The notes: generated from the sequence alone by a model not told the origin. A stretch of 64,000 bases of DNA from Legionella sainthelensi (GCF_900637685.1 NZ_LR134388.1:369501-433500), one strand, 5' to 3'. Positions 10,158 to 19,602 are shown, numbered from the stretch's first letter. Translations and numbers: made by a program.

Positions 10158-10712
10158 TTGAAGTGGATGATGTTGGGTAAATTAAAGCCCCTGACTAAGC
10201 CTTTGTGGGATCCTTTTATTTGGAAAAATGATGTAATCGAATATTCGTATAGCTATTTTATTAACCCACACTTTACTGAAAAAGTGTTAGGGACTCCTTT
10301 TGCGCTTTGTGTTGAACGTTGCTTTGGAACTAAAGCAGGCAAACGAGTTTATGTGGGTACGGAAGGATTTGCAGAATTTGATTTAATTACTATTGGTGAT
10401 GATGTATGCATTAATGACGGAGCAAGAATACAAACTCATCTTTATGAAGATCGCGTATTTAAAGTCTCTCATTTAACAATTAACTCTGGATGTAACGTAG
10501 GAGCCGACTCCATCATTCTTTATAATACACTAATGGAGGAGAATTCTACATTAGGAAGTCTTTCTTTATTGATGAAAGGTGAGCGTTTACCTCAAAATAC
10601 CCATTGGGCTGGCATTCCTGCACAATCTACTGTATCACGCTTCTCAAATCAGCAATCTAGGGTGCCGCCTGTAGTAAAAGAAAGAGAAGAAACAATTCCA
10701 GAATTAGCATAG
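10158..10712 (+). CDS. C-terminal fragment of the Pls-type NRPS (third LbH domain)
   Basis: This 184-residue frame is the third membrane/LbH unit of the upstream synthetase, one base out of frame with it. Upstream of its first ATG the same frame reads VIFIASLISLLIGLK, a membrane helix that continues the pattern of units 1 and 2. The KPLTKPLW segment and hexapeptide repeats (KRVYVGTEGFAEFDLITIGDDVCIN) match those units. No convincing ribosome site precedes 10158, so separate translation is unlikely. Confidence 0.7.
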   Translation: MKWMMLGKLKPLTKPLWDPFIWKNDVIEYSYSYFINPHFTEKVLGTPFALCVERCFGTKAGKRVYVGTEGFAEFDLITIGDDVCINDGARIQTHLYEDRVFKVSHLTINSGCNVGADSIILYNTLMEENSTLGSLSLLMKGERLPQNTHWAGIPAQSTVSRFSNQQSRVPPVVKEREETIPELA

Positions 10713-11018
10713 ATACTGAATAGAGCGTCATCCCCTAAGCTTTAGGCAAGACGTGAGGATGGTGAGATCTAAATACCTGATTTATCGAGCGAGCTTGCTC
10801 TGATGGATAAAACTAAGTGGATGGTGTTATAGAATGTAAATTTTGAAGAAGAAACTTCAATAATTTAAGGCCAATGTCCTGGACACTGGAGTGTTAACGT
10901 TATTATTTTAATGAATTTTTATGATTCAATAGACTTTTTTCTCATAATGAAGCACCATAAAGATCAGCAATAAAGATACAGGTTGAACTTACGGGAGTAA
11001 AATCAGAGATTAAGGACA
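10713..11018. other. Intergenic region between the NRPS and pelA
   Basis: No gene is visible here. A hairpin at 10781-10811 pairs TTTATC with GATAAA and, inside, GAGC with GCTC; it may end the NRPS transcript. Short palindromes (GTCCTGGAC near 10877, CACTGGAGTG just after it) lie in the part that should hold the pel promoter, but I cannot assign a regulator. Confidence 0.45.
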
Positions 11019-11083
11019 ATGGACTTTATTAAATTACTAAAAAAAAATTCCTTTATTTATTCAATCGCTTCCATTTTGAAGTT

Positions 11084-13828
11084 TTGTTGATTTTATTTAT
11101 TTATTCAAGTGCCAGTCTCGCTGAGTTCTCTTCACACTATAACTTGGCCTTCTATTATGGATCTCATCCGCCTTTGGCCAAATTAAGGCTTTTTAAAAAT
11201 GTGGTTATTGAACCTGGTAGTGGTTTAGATCCTCAGTTGCTAGAAATGGGGGGGCGAAACGTTTATGCCTATGCTTCACTCGGAGAAGCGATAAGTTTGA
11301 ATCAGTATGAAAAGCCTATTGATAAAAGTTGGGTCATTGCGAAAAACAAAAATTGGCAGTCTTTGGTTTTAGATCAGTCAAATCCAGCTTGGCAGGCATT
11401 TTTTATTAATCAAATAATTACTCCTCTTTGGGAAAAGGGGTATCGAGGATTTTTTCTAGATACGCTGGATTCTTATCGAATAGCATCAGAAGACCCTCAA
11501 AAAATGAAAAAGCAACAAGAAGGGATTATCACTACTATTCGAGCAATTAAATCCAAATATCCCAATGCGAGGCTTATAGTAAATCGTGGCTTTGAAGTGT
11601 TACCCGAAATTAAATCTTTAGTAGATCAAGTTGTCGCTGAATCTTTATTTAATGGCTGGGATAACCTAACAAAAAAATATTTTCAGGTTCCTGAAAAGAA
11701 CAGAGAAAACCTGTTAAAAGAGCTTGATGCAGTTAAGAAAATGGGAGTTCCTGTTACTGTTGTTGATTACTTACCCCCTAATGAAGAAGATCAAGCAAAA
11801 GCAGCTGCTAAGAGAATCGCTGATTTAGGATTTAATCCTTGGATTACGGATGGCGCTCTTAATCAGATTTATTTATTTGATTTCGAGCCATTACCCCGCA
11901 AGATATTATTATTTTATCAAGGAACAACAAATAATGTGGATGGGAAGATAGGCTCTTATCTTTCGTTTGCGGTAAGTATGCCTCTGAATTACATGGGATA
12001 TGTGACTGAATTACGTAATATTGCAGATCCTTTACCCCACAATCTTTCTGCAAAAGATTATGCAGGCATCGTGGTAGCACCAGGAGGGAATTTACTTGGA
12101 AGACAGATGGAATTGACTAATTGGTACAAGGATTTGTTAAAGAAAAAAATACCTGTGGTCATTTTAAACAGCTTCGGTTTTCCTCCAAAAGATCAACATG
12201 TAAAAATGTTTGGTTTATCTGTAATGGAAACTTACAACCCTATGCCGGCAAATGAGGTAAAAATTATATATAAAGCCCCTATAATGGGTTATGAAATTGC
12301 TCCTGTAGTTACTGGAGATGATTTCTTATCATTGCGTGTTTTAAACGGAAAGAGTCTACTCAAGGCAGAAGACGATATGGGTAACGTTTTTGATGTCGCT
12401 GCGATTACTCCGTGGGGTGGATATTATTTAACTAATAACATGTTACTCCAAAATATTGGGGATTATTTTCTGTGGACTATTGATCCGTTCAAGTTTTTTA
12501 GACAAGCATTGAAACTTCCCGAACGGCCAACCCCGGATCTTACCTCAGAAAATGGTAATCGATTAATGATGGTGCATATTGATGGTGATGGTTTTGCTAA
12601 CCGAGGTGAATGGTATAATGCCCCTTATACGGGAGAAATATTGAGTAAAGAGTTTTTAAAACGATATATTATTCCTACAACGGTATCCATTATCCAAGGA
12701 GAAATTGCACCCAATGGACTTCATCCTCAATTATCAGCACAGTTAGAAAAAATTGCGCGAAAAATTTTTGCTCTTCCGAATGTTGAAATAGCAAGTCATA
12801 CCTACAGCCATCCATTTACTTGGTCCAAAGCTGAGAAATATAAAGGAACAAAGCCTAATCCTTATACAATAAAAATTCCTAATTATAAATTTAATGTATA
12901 TACAGAAATCGTGGGCTCGGTCGAATACATCAATAAAAATTTGTCGCCACCAGGAAAAAAATGTAAAGTTTTCCTATGGTCGGGAGAGGGAGACATACCT
13001 GAAAAAGCATTAGAATATACTTATCAGTTAGGTTTAGCTAATTTAAACCCGGGAAAATTAATTACAAAATCAAAAAAATCTCTCACACGAGTGTCTGCTT
13101 TAGGCCTTTTTGAGGGATCGTATTTTCAAGTATTTGCACCTATAGGTAATGACAATGAAACAATTTCCCTGAATACCAGATTTTATTCTTTAATTAATAT
13201 TATTCCTGCGCTAAAACTTACCGATCACCCGCGCCGTTTAAAACCGATTGATATTTATTTCCATTTTTATACGCTCCAAAGACCATCCGGCATAAAAGCG
13301 TTACATGAAATTTATAAGTGGGCTCTGTCCACTCCAGTAATGAATATTTATGTTTCTGATTATTTTAACAAAATTCAAGATTTTCAAAGTCTAATGATTG
13401 CAAAAACTGAAGACGGTTGGTCTTTTATTACTGGTGATTCGTTAAGAGAAATACGAATTCCAGAGTCAATGGGGTATCCTGATCTGATAGGCAGTAGTAA
13501 TGTTATAGGATACAGCTCTTACAATGACGATCGTTACATTCATTTAGGACCTGGTGGACAATCATTTATCCGTTTTTCTTCTCAACCACCTACACTCCCT
13601 TATTTAGTTGATTCTACAGCTAGAGTTACTCGCTTTTTGAGAAAGAAAAATCAAATTGATTTCACCTTAGAGGGATATTTGCCACCAAAATTTACTTTTG
13701 CAAATGTGAGCAATTGCGCATTATGGGATGGAAAAAAAATCGTATCTCCTAAATCCCAAAAAGAGGATCAAAAACGTTATGAATTTACCGAAGGTTTGAG
13801 ATATGAACTCTCCGTTAGATGCCAATAA
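11084..13828 (+). CDS. pelA: PelA: Pel polysaccharide deacetylase and glycoside hydrolase
   Basis: PelA is the periplasmic enzyme that partly deacetylates Pel and can cleave it. The N-terminal GH114/GH166-like hydrolase domain has FLDTLD with Asp at 126 and an acidic Glu in VAESLF at 186. The central Rossmann-like region contains VVAPGGNLLG. The deacetylase has HIDGDG (D500, D502) and HTYSH (H572, H576). The 70-residue spacing from D502 to H572 equals that of P. aeruginosa D530 to H600, as I recall those numbers. The 914-residue frame starts at a TTG with no good ribosome site. An ATG at 11019 followed by an A9 run lies one frame off; adding one A gives a 936-residue protein starting MDFIKLLKKKFLYLF, close to the roughly 948 of P. 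aeruginosa. The true start is therefore uncertain. Confidence 0.9.
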   Translation: MLILFIYSSASLAEFSSHYNLAFYYGSHPPLAKLRLFKNVVIEPGSGLDPQLLEMGGRNVYAYASLGEAISLNQYEKPIDKSWVIAKNKNWQSLVLDQSNPAWQAFFINQIITPLWEKGYRGFFLDTLDSYRIASEDPQKMKKQQEGIITTIRAIKSKYPNARLIVNRGFEVLPEIKSLVDQVVAESLFNGWDNLTKKYFQVPEKNRENLLKELDAVKKMGVPVTVVDYLPPNEEDQAKAAAKRIADLGFNPWITDGALNQIYLFDFEPLPRKILLFYQGTTNNVDGKIGSYLSFAVSMPLNYMGYVTELRNIADPLPHNLSAKDYAGIVVAPGGNLLGRQMELTNWYKDLLKKKIPVVILNSFGFPPKDQHVKMFGLSVMETYNPMPANEVKIIYKAPIMGYEIAPVVTGDDFLSLRVLNGKSLLKAEDDMGNVFDVAAITPWGGYYLTNNMLLQNIGDYFLWTIDPFKFFRQALKLPERPTPDLTSENGNRLMMVHIDGDGFANRGEWYNAPYTGEILSKEFLKRYIIPTTVSIIQGEIAPNGLHPQLSAQLEKIARKIFALPNVEIASHTYSHPFTWSKAEKYKGTKPNPYTIKIPNYKFNVYTEIVGSVEYINKNLSPPGKKCKVFLWSGEGDIPEKALEYTYQLGLANLNPGKLITKSKKSLTRVSALGLFEGSYFQVFAPIGNDNETISLNTRFYSLINIIPALKLTDHPRRLKPIDIYFHFYTLQRPSGIKALHEIYKWALSTPVMNIYVSDYFNKIQDFQSLMIAKTEDGWSFITGDSLREIRIPESMGYPDLIGSSNVIGYSSYNDDRYIHLGPGGQSFIRFSSQPPTLPYLVDSTARVTRFLRKKNQIDFTLEGYLPPKFTFANVSNCALWDGKKIVSPKSQKEDQKRYEFTEGLRYELSVRCQ

Positions 13829-14684
13829 ACGAAAAAAGCCTTTTAGTTGGTGGCAAATGCTGCTTTTTATCTTATTGTTTATTGGTTTTTTGATTTTTCT
13901 TTTTCCGCAAAAATTGTTTATGGACACACTGCTCAAAACAGATAAGCCCAGTGCCGTATCTATAAGTTATTTGAAAAATGCAGTAGAAAATAATCCGACG
14001 AATGTTGATTTAAGGATGAGTCTTGCTCAACAACAATTCCAAATAGGGCAGGTTGAAGAGGCTAAAAAAACAATTACCCCATATATTAACTATAGGCCTA
14101 ACACCAATTTTGAATGGCGCGCTCTTTGGTTATATTATGAAATTCTCACTGTTGAAGCATTTCAGTTAAAAGAAAACAATCCACAGCGTAAAGAAAAAGA
14201 GATGATGTTACGGTCTCTACAAAATATTCTAATCCATTCACCGCTTTTGACTTCGAAAGAATTGCTAGAGCTTGCTGACAACGCCCTTGCTTTTGAGCGA
14301 CCAGATTTAGCCGATCTCATATATCAAAAAATCAATCTACAAGGTGAAAATCAATCAGTGGCTTTCTATGCTAAGGCAGGAAAAGTTGCTTTGTATGTTA
14401 AAAACTATCAGGGAAGTGCGGATTACTTTCTTATGGCGATGAAAAAAAGCACATCAATAGATGAAAAGAGACTCTATTACACCAAAGCATTGGATAGTTT
14501 AAGAGCAGGAGGAACCGAAAGTAAAGCTTTGGAATTCGCCCAAAAAAACATTGATGGATTAGGAAAAGACAAAAATACCTTAATCTACTTAGCTAAATTA
14601 GCTCTTGGGGCTGGACAACAAAAAGTTGCAGAGCAATATATTAATCAGCTATTACAACTCAATTTTCGAGGTTCAACAGAATGA
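13803..14684 (+). CDS. PelB N-terminal part: membrane-anchored TPR protein (split PelB)
   Basis: A 293-residue protein with one membrane helix at about residues 15-38 (WWQMLLFILLFIGFLIFLFP) and TPR-like helical repeats after it. In P. aeruginosa one PelB of about 1193 residues combines an N-terminal membrane anchor, many TPRs and a C-terminal outer-membrane barrel. Here the anchor plus first TPRs form one gene and the rest another, overlapping by ATGA at 14681. A GAAGG ribosome site precedes the ATG, which overlaps the pelA end by 26 bases. The position between pelA and the barrel gene supports the split-PelB reading. A diverged extra TPR protein that only resembles PelB or PelE is the alternative. 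Confidence 0.7.
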   Translation: MNSPLDANKRKKPFSWWQMLLFILLFIGFLIFLFPQKLFMDTLLKTDKPSAVSISYLKNAVENNPTNVDLRMSLAQQQFQIGQVEEAKKTITPYINYRPNTNFEWRALWLYYEILTVEAFQLKENNPQRKEKEMMLRSLQNILIHSPLLTSKELLELADNALAFERPDLADLIYQKINLQGENQSVAFYAKAGKVALYVKNYQGSADYFLMAMKKSTSIDEKRLYYTKALDSLRAGGTESKALEFAQKNIDGLGKDKNTLIYLAKLALGAGQQKVAEQYINQLLQLNFRGSTE

Positions 14685-17653
14685 GTTGGAAAAAATACCC
14701 TACATTCATTTTCCTTCATTCTCTTATTTATTCAGTTGGGACTTACAGCGATGGTTCGCATGAAAATGCCCGATCACATGTCCGATCACATGTGCCATCT
14801 ATAGATTCTAAAACATTATTTGAATTTGTGCTTCCTCAAAAAGCAGATAGTGAGCAACACTGTGTGCAGATGATTAAATATGAGAAAAATATTTATGAGC
14901 TAGCCTATACTGTTTATCTACAAAGCGGAAACGCTCAAAAAGCGTATGCAGTTGCCATGTCGGCAGTAAAGCAAGTACCTCAAAATAAATTGTGGCGAGA
15001 GAGGCTTGCAGAAGTCGCGATTTGGAATCAGGAGCCTAATGTTGCTTTGGAGCAGTATGTATATTTATGGAAAAAATTTAATGATAAAAATGCAGAACTC
15101 AAAGGAAAAGATCTGGCAAGAAAACTTCATGCAGATAAGATATTATCGGAATTTCTTTTAGCCGATATAAAAGGAGGTAATACATCGAAAGCTAATTGGA
15201 ATGAATACATTAATGTCTTGTTTCATTTAGGGGAAGTCCCTGAACTTATCGATATTGTTGAAAAAAATAAAAACACGATACCGAAAACCATGTATTTAAA
15301 TACACTTGCTACAGTTTACCAAATAACAGATGAACCCGGGCAAGAGTTACAGATACTAAAAAAATTAAGCGCTTTGAAGGGCATGCTCCCAGAAATTGCT
15401 ATAAAAATGGCACAAATTTATGTTAATCAAGGAAATATTTCTGACGCAGAGCGAGTGATGATTCAGGCACGACAAAATCAGTCCCCTAAAAGCTTAAAAT
15501 TTTGGGATGCCTACAGACAGATCTCGTTCCTGGCTAATAAACCTCAAGATGCCTTATACGCGAGCCAACAATTATTAAAGGACAAAAAAACAAATAGTGA
15601 CAATTTGACTATCCTTATTGACATTACGAGAAAAAGCAATCCGGATTTAGCGTATCAATATGCCAAACAAGCGATCACACGATACCCTAATAAGTATTAT
15701 TTTGCTTCAGAATTTTTTTCTTTAATGAATAAACAGCAGAGTATCGATTTTCCAAAATATGAAGCACGATTACCACCATCAATTCTTAATTTGCTACGAT
15801 ACGAAGGCGCTTTTTGGAATGCGAAGGTTATCTATGAAAAGCAATTTGGTAATGAAAATTCCGTTTTGCAAACTTATTTAGAAGCCATGCACTATCTTCC
15901 ACGAGATCCGGATGTATTTGCTGATTTTTTATATTTCTTAATTGAAACGAATAATATGGTACTTCTTAAGCATGCATTACCTTTATGGCAACACGAGTTG
16001 CCTAAGACCCATGCATTATGGGGGCCATATGCACAAGCCTACGCTCGGTTTGATAACCGACTGATGACTCAAGCTGTTCTAAATTTATTTTATGATGAGT
16101 TTAAACAGTATGAAAATAATCCTTATTGGCTCATTTTATTTAAAGATGTTCTCGAAAATGCTTTTTATGACACCCAATCGACACAAGTGAGCATCTATGC
16201 TTGGCCAATCTATTTGAATTTACTTAAAAATCAAAAAGAACCTCCAATTTATATTCAATTAATTGATTATACCAAATTATCAATGTTGAATGCTTTTGGC
16301 GACCCAACTGCTGTAGCATTATCCATGCTGGAAAAATATGAAAATGAAGATGTTGAATTATTGATGCTAACCTGGGCTTTAGGACACAATAATATTGCTT
16401 TAGCAGAAGCAATCTACTCACATTATAAAGCTAAAAATATAGAGCCTCCTTTATGGGCACGCTTAAGCATTGCTCTTATTCGGCATGATCATACTGCAAT
16501 GAGCAAGATATTACGGGATAAAAAAGCGATAATTTCCTATAGAGATCGCACAAAAGCTGCGACCGAAATTGATGCATTACCTTACGCGCAAACATCTGCT
16601 TATTTGGCATTAAAACGATACAGAAAAGATCAAGATTTATATGATAATTTTTTTACTCCTTTAATGCTTAATAATTCAGATAACTTATATGTCAGCCAAG
16701 AATATTATCAGTATGGAAATGTGGTGGGGCCAAGAACAAACACCTCCTACACTTATTTTTACATGCCTAGCCTAAGCTTAACCCCATATAATTCAATATG
16801 GTTTACTCGTAATTTACCAGGTGGAAATACCGTTACAGTGAATCAAAATAATAATATAAGTACGACAAGTAATCAGGTATTAAGAACCGTTCCTAGCAAG
16901 GATGAGCGAGCGGGAGTAAAAATAAACACGAAGCAGCGACGAGGGTATTTAGATTTTGATTTAGGTTATCGTGATAATCTGACTTCTTTTTTCACTGCTA
17001 AAGTAACAAGATCCTATACTGCCCTAAGCAATTTGGAATTAACCACCACAATAGGCTATCATCAACCTGCGGATGATACTGCAGGTATGCTCGTTGGCGG
17101 TACAAAAAACAATGTGAATTTTGATTTTTATTATCGCCTTTTCAAACAAGATTTTATTTCAGGAAATTTAAGGCAAAACTTTTTTTATACACAGGATGGG
17201 CAATACCTTGCGAAGGGAACTCAATTTACCCTGCGTCATGAGCATAAACTTTGGAGTTCCTATCCTGATTGGACCCTGGCTCCTTATGGAGTAGTTACTA
17301 ATTATTACAATAAAACCACCCAATTACTTAGGGGGAATATACTTACACTAGTTCCAGAGAATGTTATACCTGATGTGAACTTTCTAATTCCTGCTAATTT
17401 TACCGAATATGGTTTGACTTTTTCATTTGGTGAAAATTACATAGAAAATTATACTCATCGGTGGCGGCCTTTTGCTGCGGCTACTATTTCCCAAAGTTCT
17501 GTAGTAGGACTTGGAAAATTATACAATCTGGGCATAGCGGGCATGGTGTTTGGTCGGGATCATTTGGTAATTTATTATGAATGGGGATCGAACCAGGGGC
17601 AAGGAATTCAAGTGTCCCAATTAGCAAAAATTAGTTATCAAATATATCTTTAA
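14681..17653 (+). CDS. pelB: PelB: TPR scaffold and outer-membrane export porin
   Basis: A 990-residue protein. The first two thirds are helical TPR repeats, for example LAYTVYLQSGNAQKAYAVAMSA and AIKMAQIYVNQGNISDAERV. From about residue 680 the sequence changes to alternating aromatic/polar beta strands (YTYFYMPSLSLTPYN, RGYLDFDLGYRDNLT) and ends in LAKISYQIYL, a typical barrel closing strand. PelB guides Pel through the periplasm, binds PelA and forms the export pore with PelC. Its own start has a hydrophobic stretch (YPTFIFLHSLIYSVG) that could be a signal peptide. A 12-base tandem repeat at 14771-14793 encodes RSHVRSHV. It is the second half of a split PelB. Confidence 0.88.
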   Translation: MSWKKYPTFIFLHSLIYSVGTYSDGSHENARSHVRSHVPSIDSKTLFEFVLPQKADSEQHCVQMIKYEKNIYELAYTVYLQSGNAQKAYAVAMSAVKQVPQNKLWRERLAEVAIWNQEPNVALEQYVYLWKKFNDKNAELKGKDLARKLHADKILSEFLLADIKGGNTSKANWNEYINVLFHLGEVPELIDIVEKNKNTIPKTMYLNTLATVYQITDEPGQELQILKKLSALKGMLPEIAIKMAQIYVNQGNISDAERVMIQARQNQSPKSLKFWDAYRQISFLANKPQDALYASQQLLKDKKTNSDNLTILIDITRKSNPDLAYQYAKQAITRYPNKYYFASEFFSLMNKQQSIDFPKYEARLPPSILNLLRYEGAFWNAKVIYEKQFGNENSVLQTYLEAMHYLPRDPDVFADFLYFLIETNNMVLLKHALPLWQHELPKTHALWGPYAQAYARFDNRLMTQAVLNLFYDEFKQYENNPYWLILFKDVLENAFYDTQSTQVSIYAWPIYLNLLKNQKEPPIYIQLIDYTKLSMLNAFGDPTAVALSMLEKYENEDVELLMLTWALGHNNIALAEAIYSHYKAKNIEPPLWARLSIALIRHDHTAMSKILRDKKAIISYRDRTKAATEIDALPYAQTSAYLALKRYRKDQDLYDNFFTPLMLNNSDNLYVSQEYYQYGNVVGPRTNTSYTYFYMPSLSLTPYNSIWFTRNLPGGNTVTVNQNNNISTTSNQVLRTVPSKDERAGVKINTKQRRGYLDFDLGYRDNLTSFFTAKVTRSYTALSNLELTTTIGYHQPADDTAGMLVGGTKNNVNFDFYYRLFKQDFISGNLRQNFFYTQDGQYLAKGTQFTLRHEHKLWSSYPDWTLAPYGVVTNYYNKTTQLLRGNILTLVPENVIPDVNFLIPANFTEYGLTFSFGENYIENYTHRWRPFAAATISQSSVVGLGKLYNLGIAGMVFGRDHLVIYYEWGSNQGQGIQVSQLAKISYQIYL

Positions 17654-17734
17654 TGCATTTTGCTTCACGAAATTCATTGAGGCTGTATTATTTTGGTTGT
17701 ATGTTAAAAGTGACTTATTAGAGAAGGAGTCAGA

Positions 17735-18262
17735 ATGAAATATGGATTGAAAATTTTAGCCCTCATGAGCTTGTTCGTCATGGTAGGATGTACAAAAATT
17801 AATTCCTCCCAAGTTGTTCCGGTGAACGCTAATGCTGGATGGGGGATTGCGGTATTTGCTAATAATACCGAAGTGCCGCAAGCGGGCTATCGAGCAATGA
17901 ATATTACCACGGGCGTACTTCGCTCAAAGGGCGTACACACATTAGTATTCTATCCTTCTAATGCAAACTGTAATAAATTAATTGTTTGTCCTAATGCGAC
18001 TCCCTCCGTTAATGCAGTTTTAAGTTGGGCGAGAGAACGGCATTTACAGTATGTAGTAATGGGTGCTGTAAATGAATGGGACTATAAAGTGGGGCTAGAT
18101 GGAGAACCAATAGCAGGAGTTTCATTGCAGATATTCAGTGTTCCCACTGGACAAATGATTTGGAGTTCTGTTGGGAGTAAAATGGGTACTAGTCGCTCAG
18201 GATTAGCGGTAATTGCGCAGCGATTAATTGATAATATGCTTTTTAGCTTAAAGATCTCTTGA
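17735..18262 (+). CDS. pelC: PelC: outer-membrane lipoprotein of the Pel exporter
   Basis: A 175-residue lipoprotein with signal peptide MKYGLKILALMSLFVMVGC; the lipobox Cys is residue 19. In P. aeruginosa PelC (about 172 residues) forms a dodecameric ring at the outer membrane that funnels Pel into PelB. The mature part has the short alternating alpha/beta pattern expected (GIAVFANNTEVPQAGYRA, LQYVVMGAVNEWDYK). An AGAAGGAG ribosome site precedes the ATG. The stop and the pelD ATG share a base as TGATG, so the two are translationally coupled. Confidence 0.92.
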   Translation: MKYGLKILALMSLFVMVGCTKINSSQVVPVNANAGWGIAVFANNTEVPQAGYRAMNITTGVLRSKGVHTLVFYPSNANCNKLIVCPNATPSVNAVLSWARERHLQYVVMGAVNEWDYKVGLDGEPIAGVSLQIFSVPTGQMIWSSVGSKMGTSRSGLAVIAQRLIDNMLFSLKIS

Positions 18263-19602
18263 TGAATATAAAACCATTATTAAAGCAATTGTGGATTTGG
18301 CGAGAGCACAGTGTATGGATGTGGGGGGAGGCCATTGGTATCTCTCTCCTCATTTTAGGGTTGTGTTATGTAACGAATCCAAATAATCCATTGTTTATTA
18401 GAGAAATTTTTCCTTGGCCGTGGATTGCTTCAGTAATAATTGCATTTCAATATGGCTTTGGTCCGAGCTTGTTATCAATTGCGGTAATTGCTATATATGC
18501 CAATACCAAACTTATAGCAGGGGATATGTCACTCACTGACTTCCAGTCTTATTTGCTCAGTGGAGTATTCTTAACGCTAATCTGCACTTTATTTAGCTCG
18601 AGCTGGGTAAGAAGAATACAAAATACAGATGTACTGCAGGCTTATAGTGAAGAACGTTTAAAGAGTTTGTCTCGCTCTTATTATATGTTGCGACTTTCTT
18701 CTGATTACCTTGAACAAAACATTATTTCTAAACCTATGACACTACGATTAGCGTTTAGAGAATTACAAAAGTTAAATTTAAATGCAGACACACTGTTGTC
18801 TCCCGACGTAGCCTATTCTTTTTTGCAAATTATTTCGCAATTTTGCCAAGTCAATGTAGGTGGAATCTTTTTGTATCAAAATGAATGGTTAAATCCGGAA
18901 CCTTTTGTTGAAATTGGTTTAGTGGGCGAATTAGTGACACATGATCCACTCATCAAGAGATGCATGGAGTCAGGAGAAATTTCTTTTGTAAGTATTAATC
19001 AAATCGAAGAAGCAAGCGACTGTCTTTATTTGGTGGCAGTGCCTTTACTCACTAGAGAAAATGGACTTATAGGTATATTAGTGATTAAAGAAATTCCTTT
19101 TTGGAATTTAAACGAAGAGACGCTCAGAATATTGAGTATCTTGGCTCATTATTTCAGTCAAGAAGTTATTGTTTCTTCTGAAGTTACTGATTTTTTACGC
19201 AACTATCCTGATTGTTCCGTTGATTTTGCAAAACAATTAATAAGACTAATCCCATTGAAAGAAACTTTAGAAATTGATAGTGCACTTGTTGCAGTGATGG
19301 TTTCGAAAAAATTAAGAGCTCATAATGTCATCTATAATTTAAAAAACCAGCACCGAATTCTTGACTCATTTTGGTCTTTAGAATTGGGTGAATATGATGT
19401 ATTAATTACTTTAATGCCTTTTACTTCTTCAGCAGGAATTTATGGCTATATAGCAAGAATTAAAAATTATTTGCATATGGACTTAGGCTTCTCCGTGAAT
19501 AATGAAGAGATAAGAATACGTTCGATGCAGCTTTATGCAGACACTCCTTTTTATGTGATGCAGTATTTCTTAAATTTTATCAATGGAGAGGACATTGGTT
19601 AA
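18262..19602 (+). CDS. pelD: PelD: c-di-GMP receptor of the Pel synthase complex
   Basis: PelD is the inner-membrane c-di-GMP sensor that switches Pel synthesis on. I start at ATG 18262 (TGATG overlap with pelC), giving 446 residues against about 455 in P. aeruginosa. Four membrane helices occupy roughly residues 20-112, then comes a helical linker, a GAF domain (about 160-310) and a degenerate GGDEF domain. The GGDEF signature is missing, as in known PelD proteins, but the inhibitory-site motif RxxD is kept as RILD at about 365-368, almost the same number as P. aeruginosa R367/D370. This predicts c-di-GMP binding without cyclase activity. Confidence 0.92.
   Translation: MNIKPLLKQLWIWREHSVWMWGEAIGISLLILGLCYVTNPNNPLFIREIFPWPWIASVIIAFQYGFGPSLLSIAVIAIYANTKLIAGDMSLTDFQSYLLSGVFLTLICTLFSSSWVRRIQNTDVLQAYSEERLKSLSRSYYMLRLSSDYLEQNIISKPMTLRLAFRELQKLNLNADTLLSPDVAYSFLQIISQFCQVNVGGIFLYQNEWLNPEPFVEIGLVGELVTHDPLIKRCMESGEISFVSINQIEEASDCLYLVAVPLLTRENGLIGILVIKEIPFWNLNEETLRILSILAHYFSQEVIVSSEVTDFLRNYPDCSVDFAKQLIRLIPLKETLEIDSALVAVMVSKKLRAHNVIYNLKNQHRILDSFWSLELGEYDVLITLMPFTSSAGIYGYIARIKNYLHMDLGFSVNNEEIRIRSMQLYADTPFYVMQYFLNFINGEDIG

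Larger units (their letters stand above)
6710..10712 (+). pseudogene. Pls-type nonribosomal peptide synthetase, broken by two 1-base frameshifts
   Basis: The whole gene runs from a TTG at 6710 (AGGAG ribosome site 8 bases upstream) to the stop at 10712. The first frame (MSFSSGYNTMQLHHFF...) reads into TAA at 6878 just after a run of six A. One extra A would continue as ITQGNVVGLLLERSVD, a normal adenylation-domain start. The second break is at a T5 run near 10125, where one extra T joins ELFF to IASLISLLIGLKW. With both repaired the protein is 1334 residues, close to the roughly 1319 of epsilon-poly-lysine synthetase (Pls). The domain order also fits Pls: A domain, carrier domain, then three units each of paired membrane helices plus a hexapeptide-repeat (LbH) domain, with no condensation or thioesterase domain. 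As written the gene makes no full-length product; sequencing error is possible. Confidence 0.8.

Noticed and set aside
10877-10905. Short palindromes before pelA as a c-di-GMP regulator (FleQ-like) site
   Set aside because: Too short and no match to a consensus I can state.
14640-14700. PelB split as another one-base deletion
   Set aside because: The downstream frame starts with its own ATG and a hydrophobic signal-like stretch, and the ATGA overlap is a normal coupling; I prefer a real two-gene arrangement.
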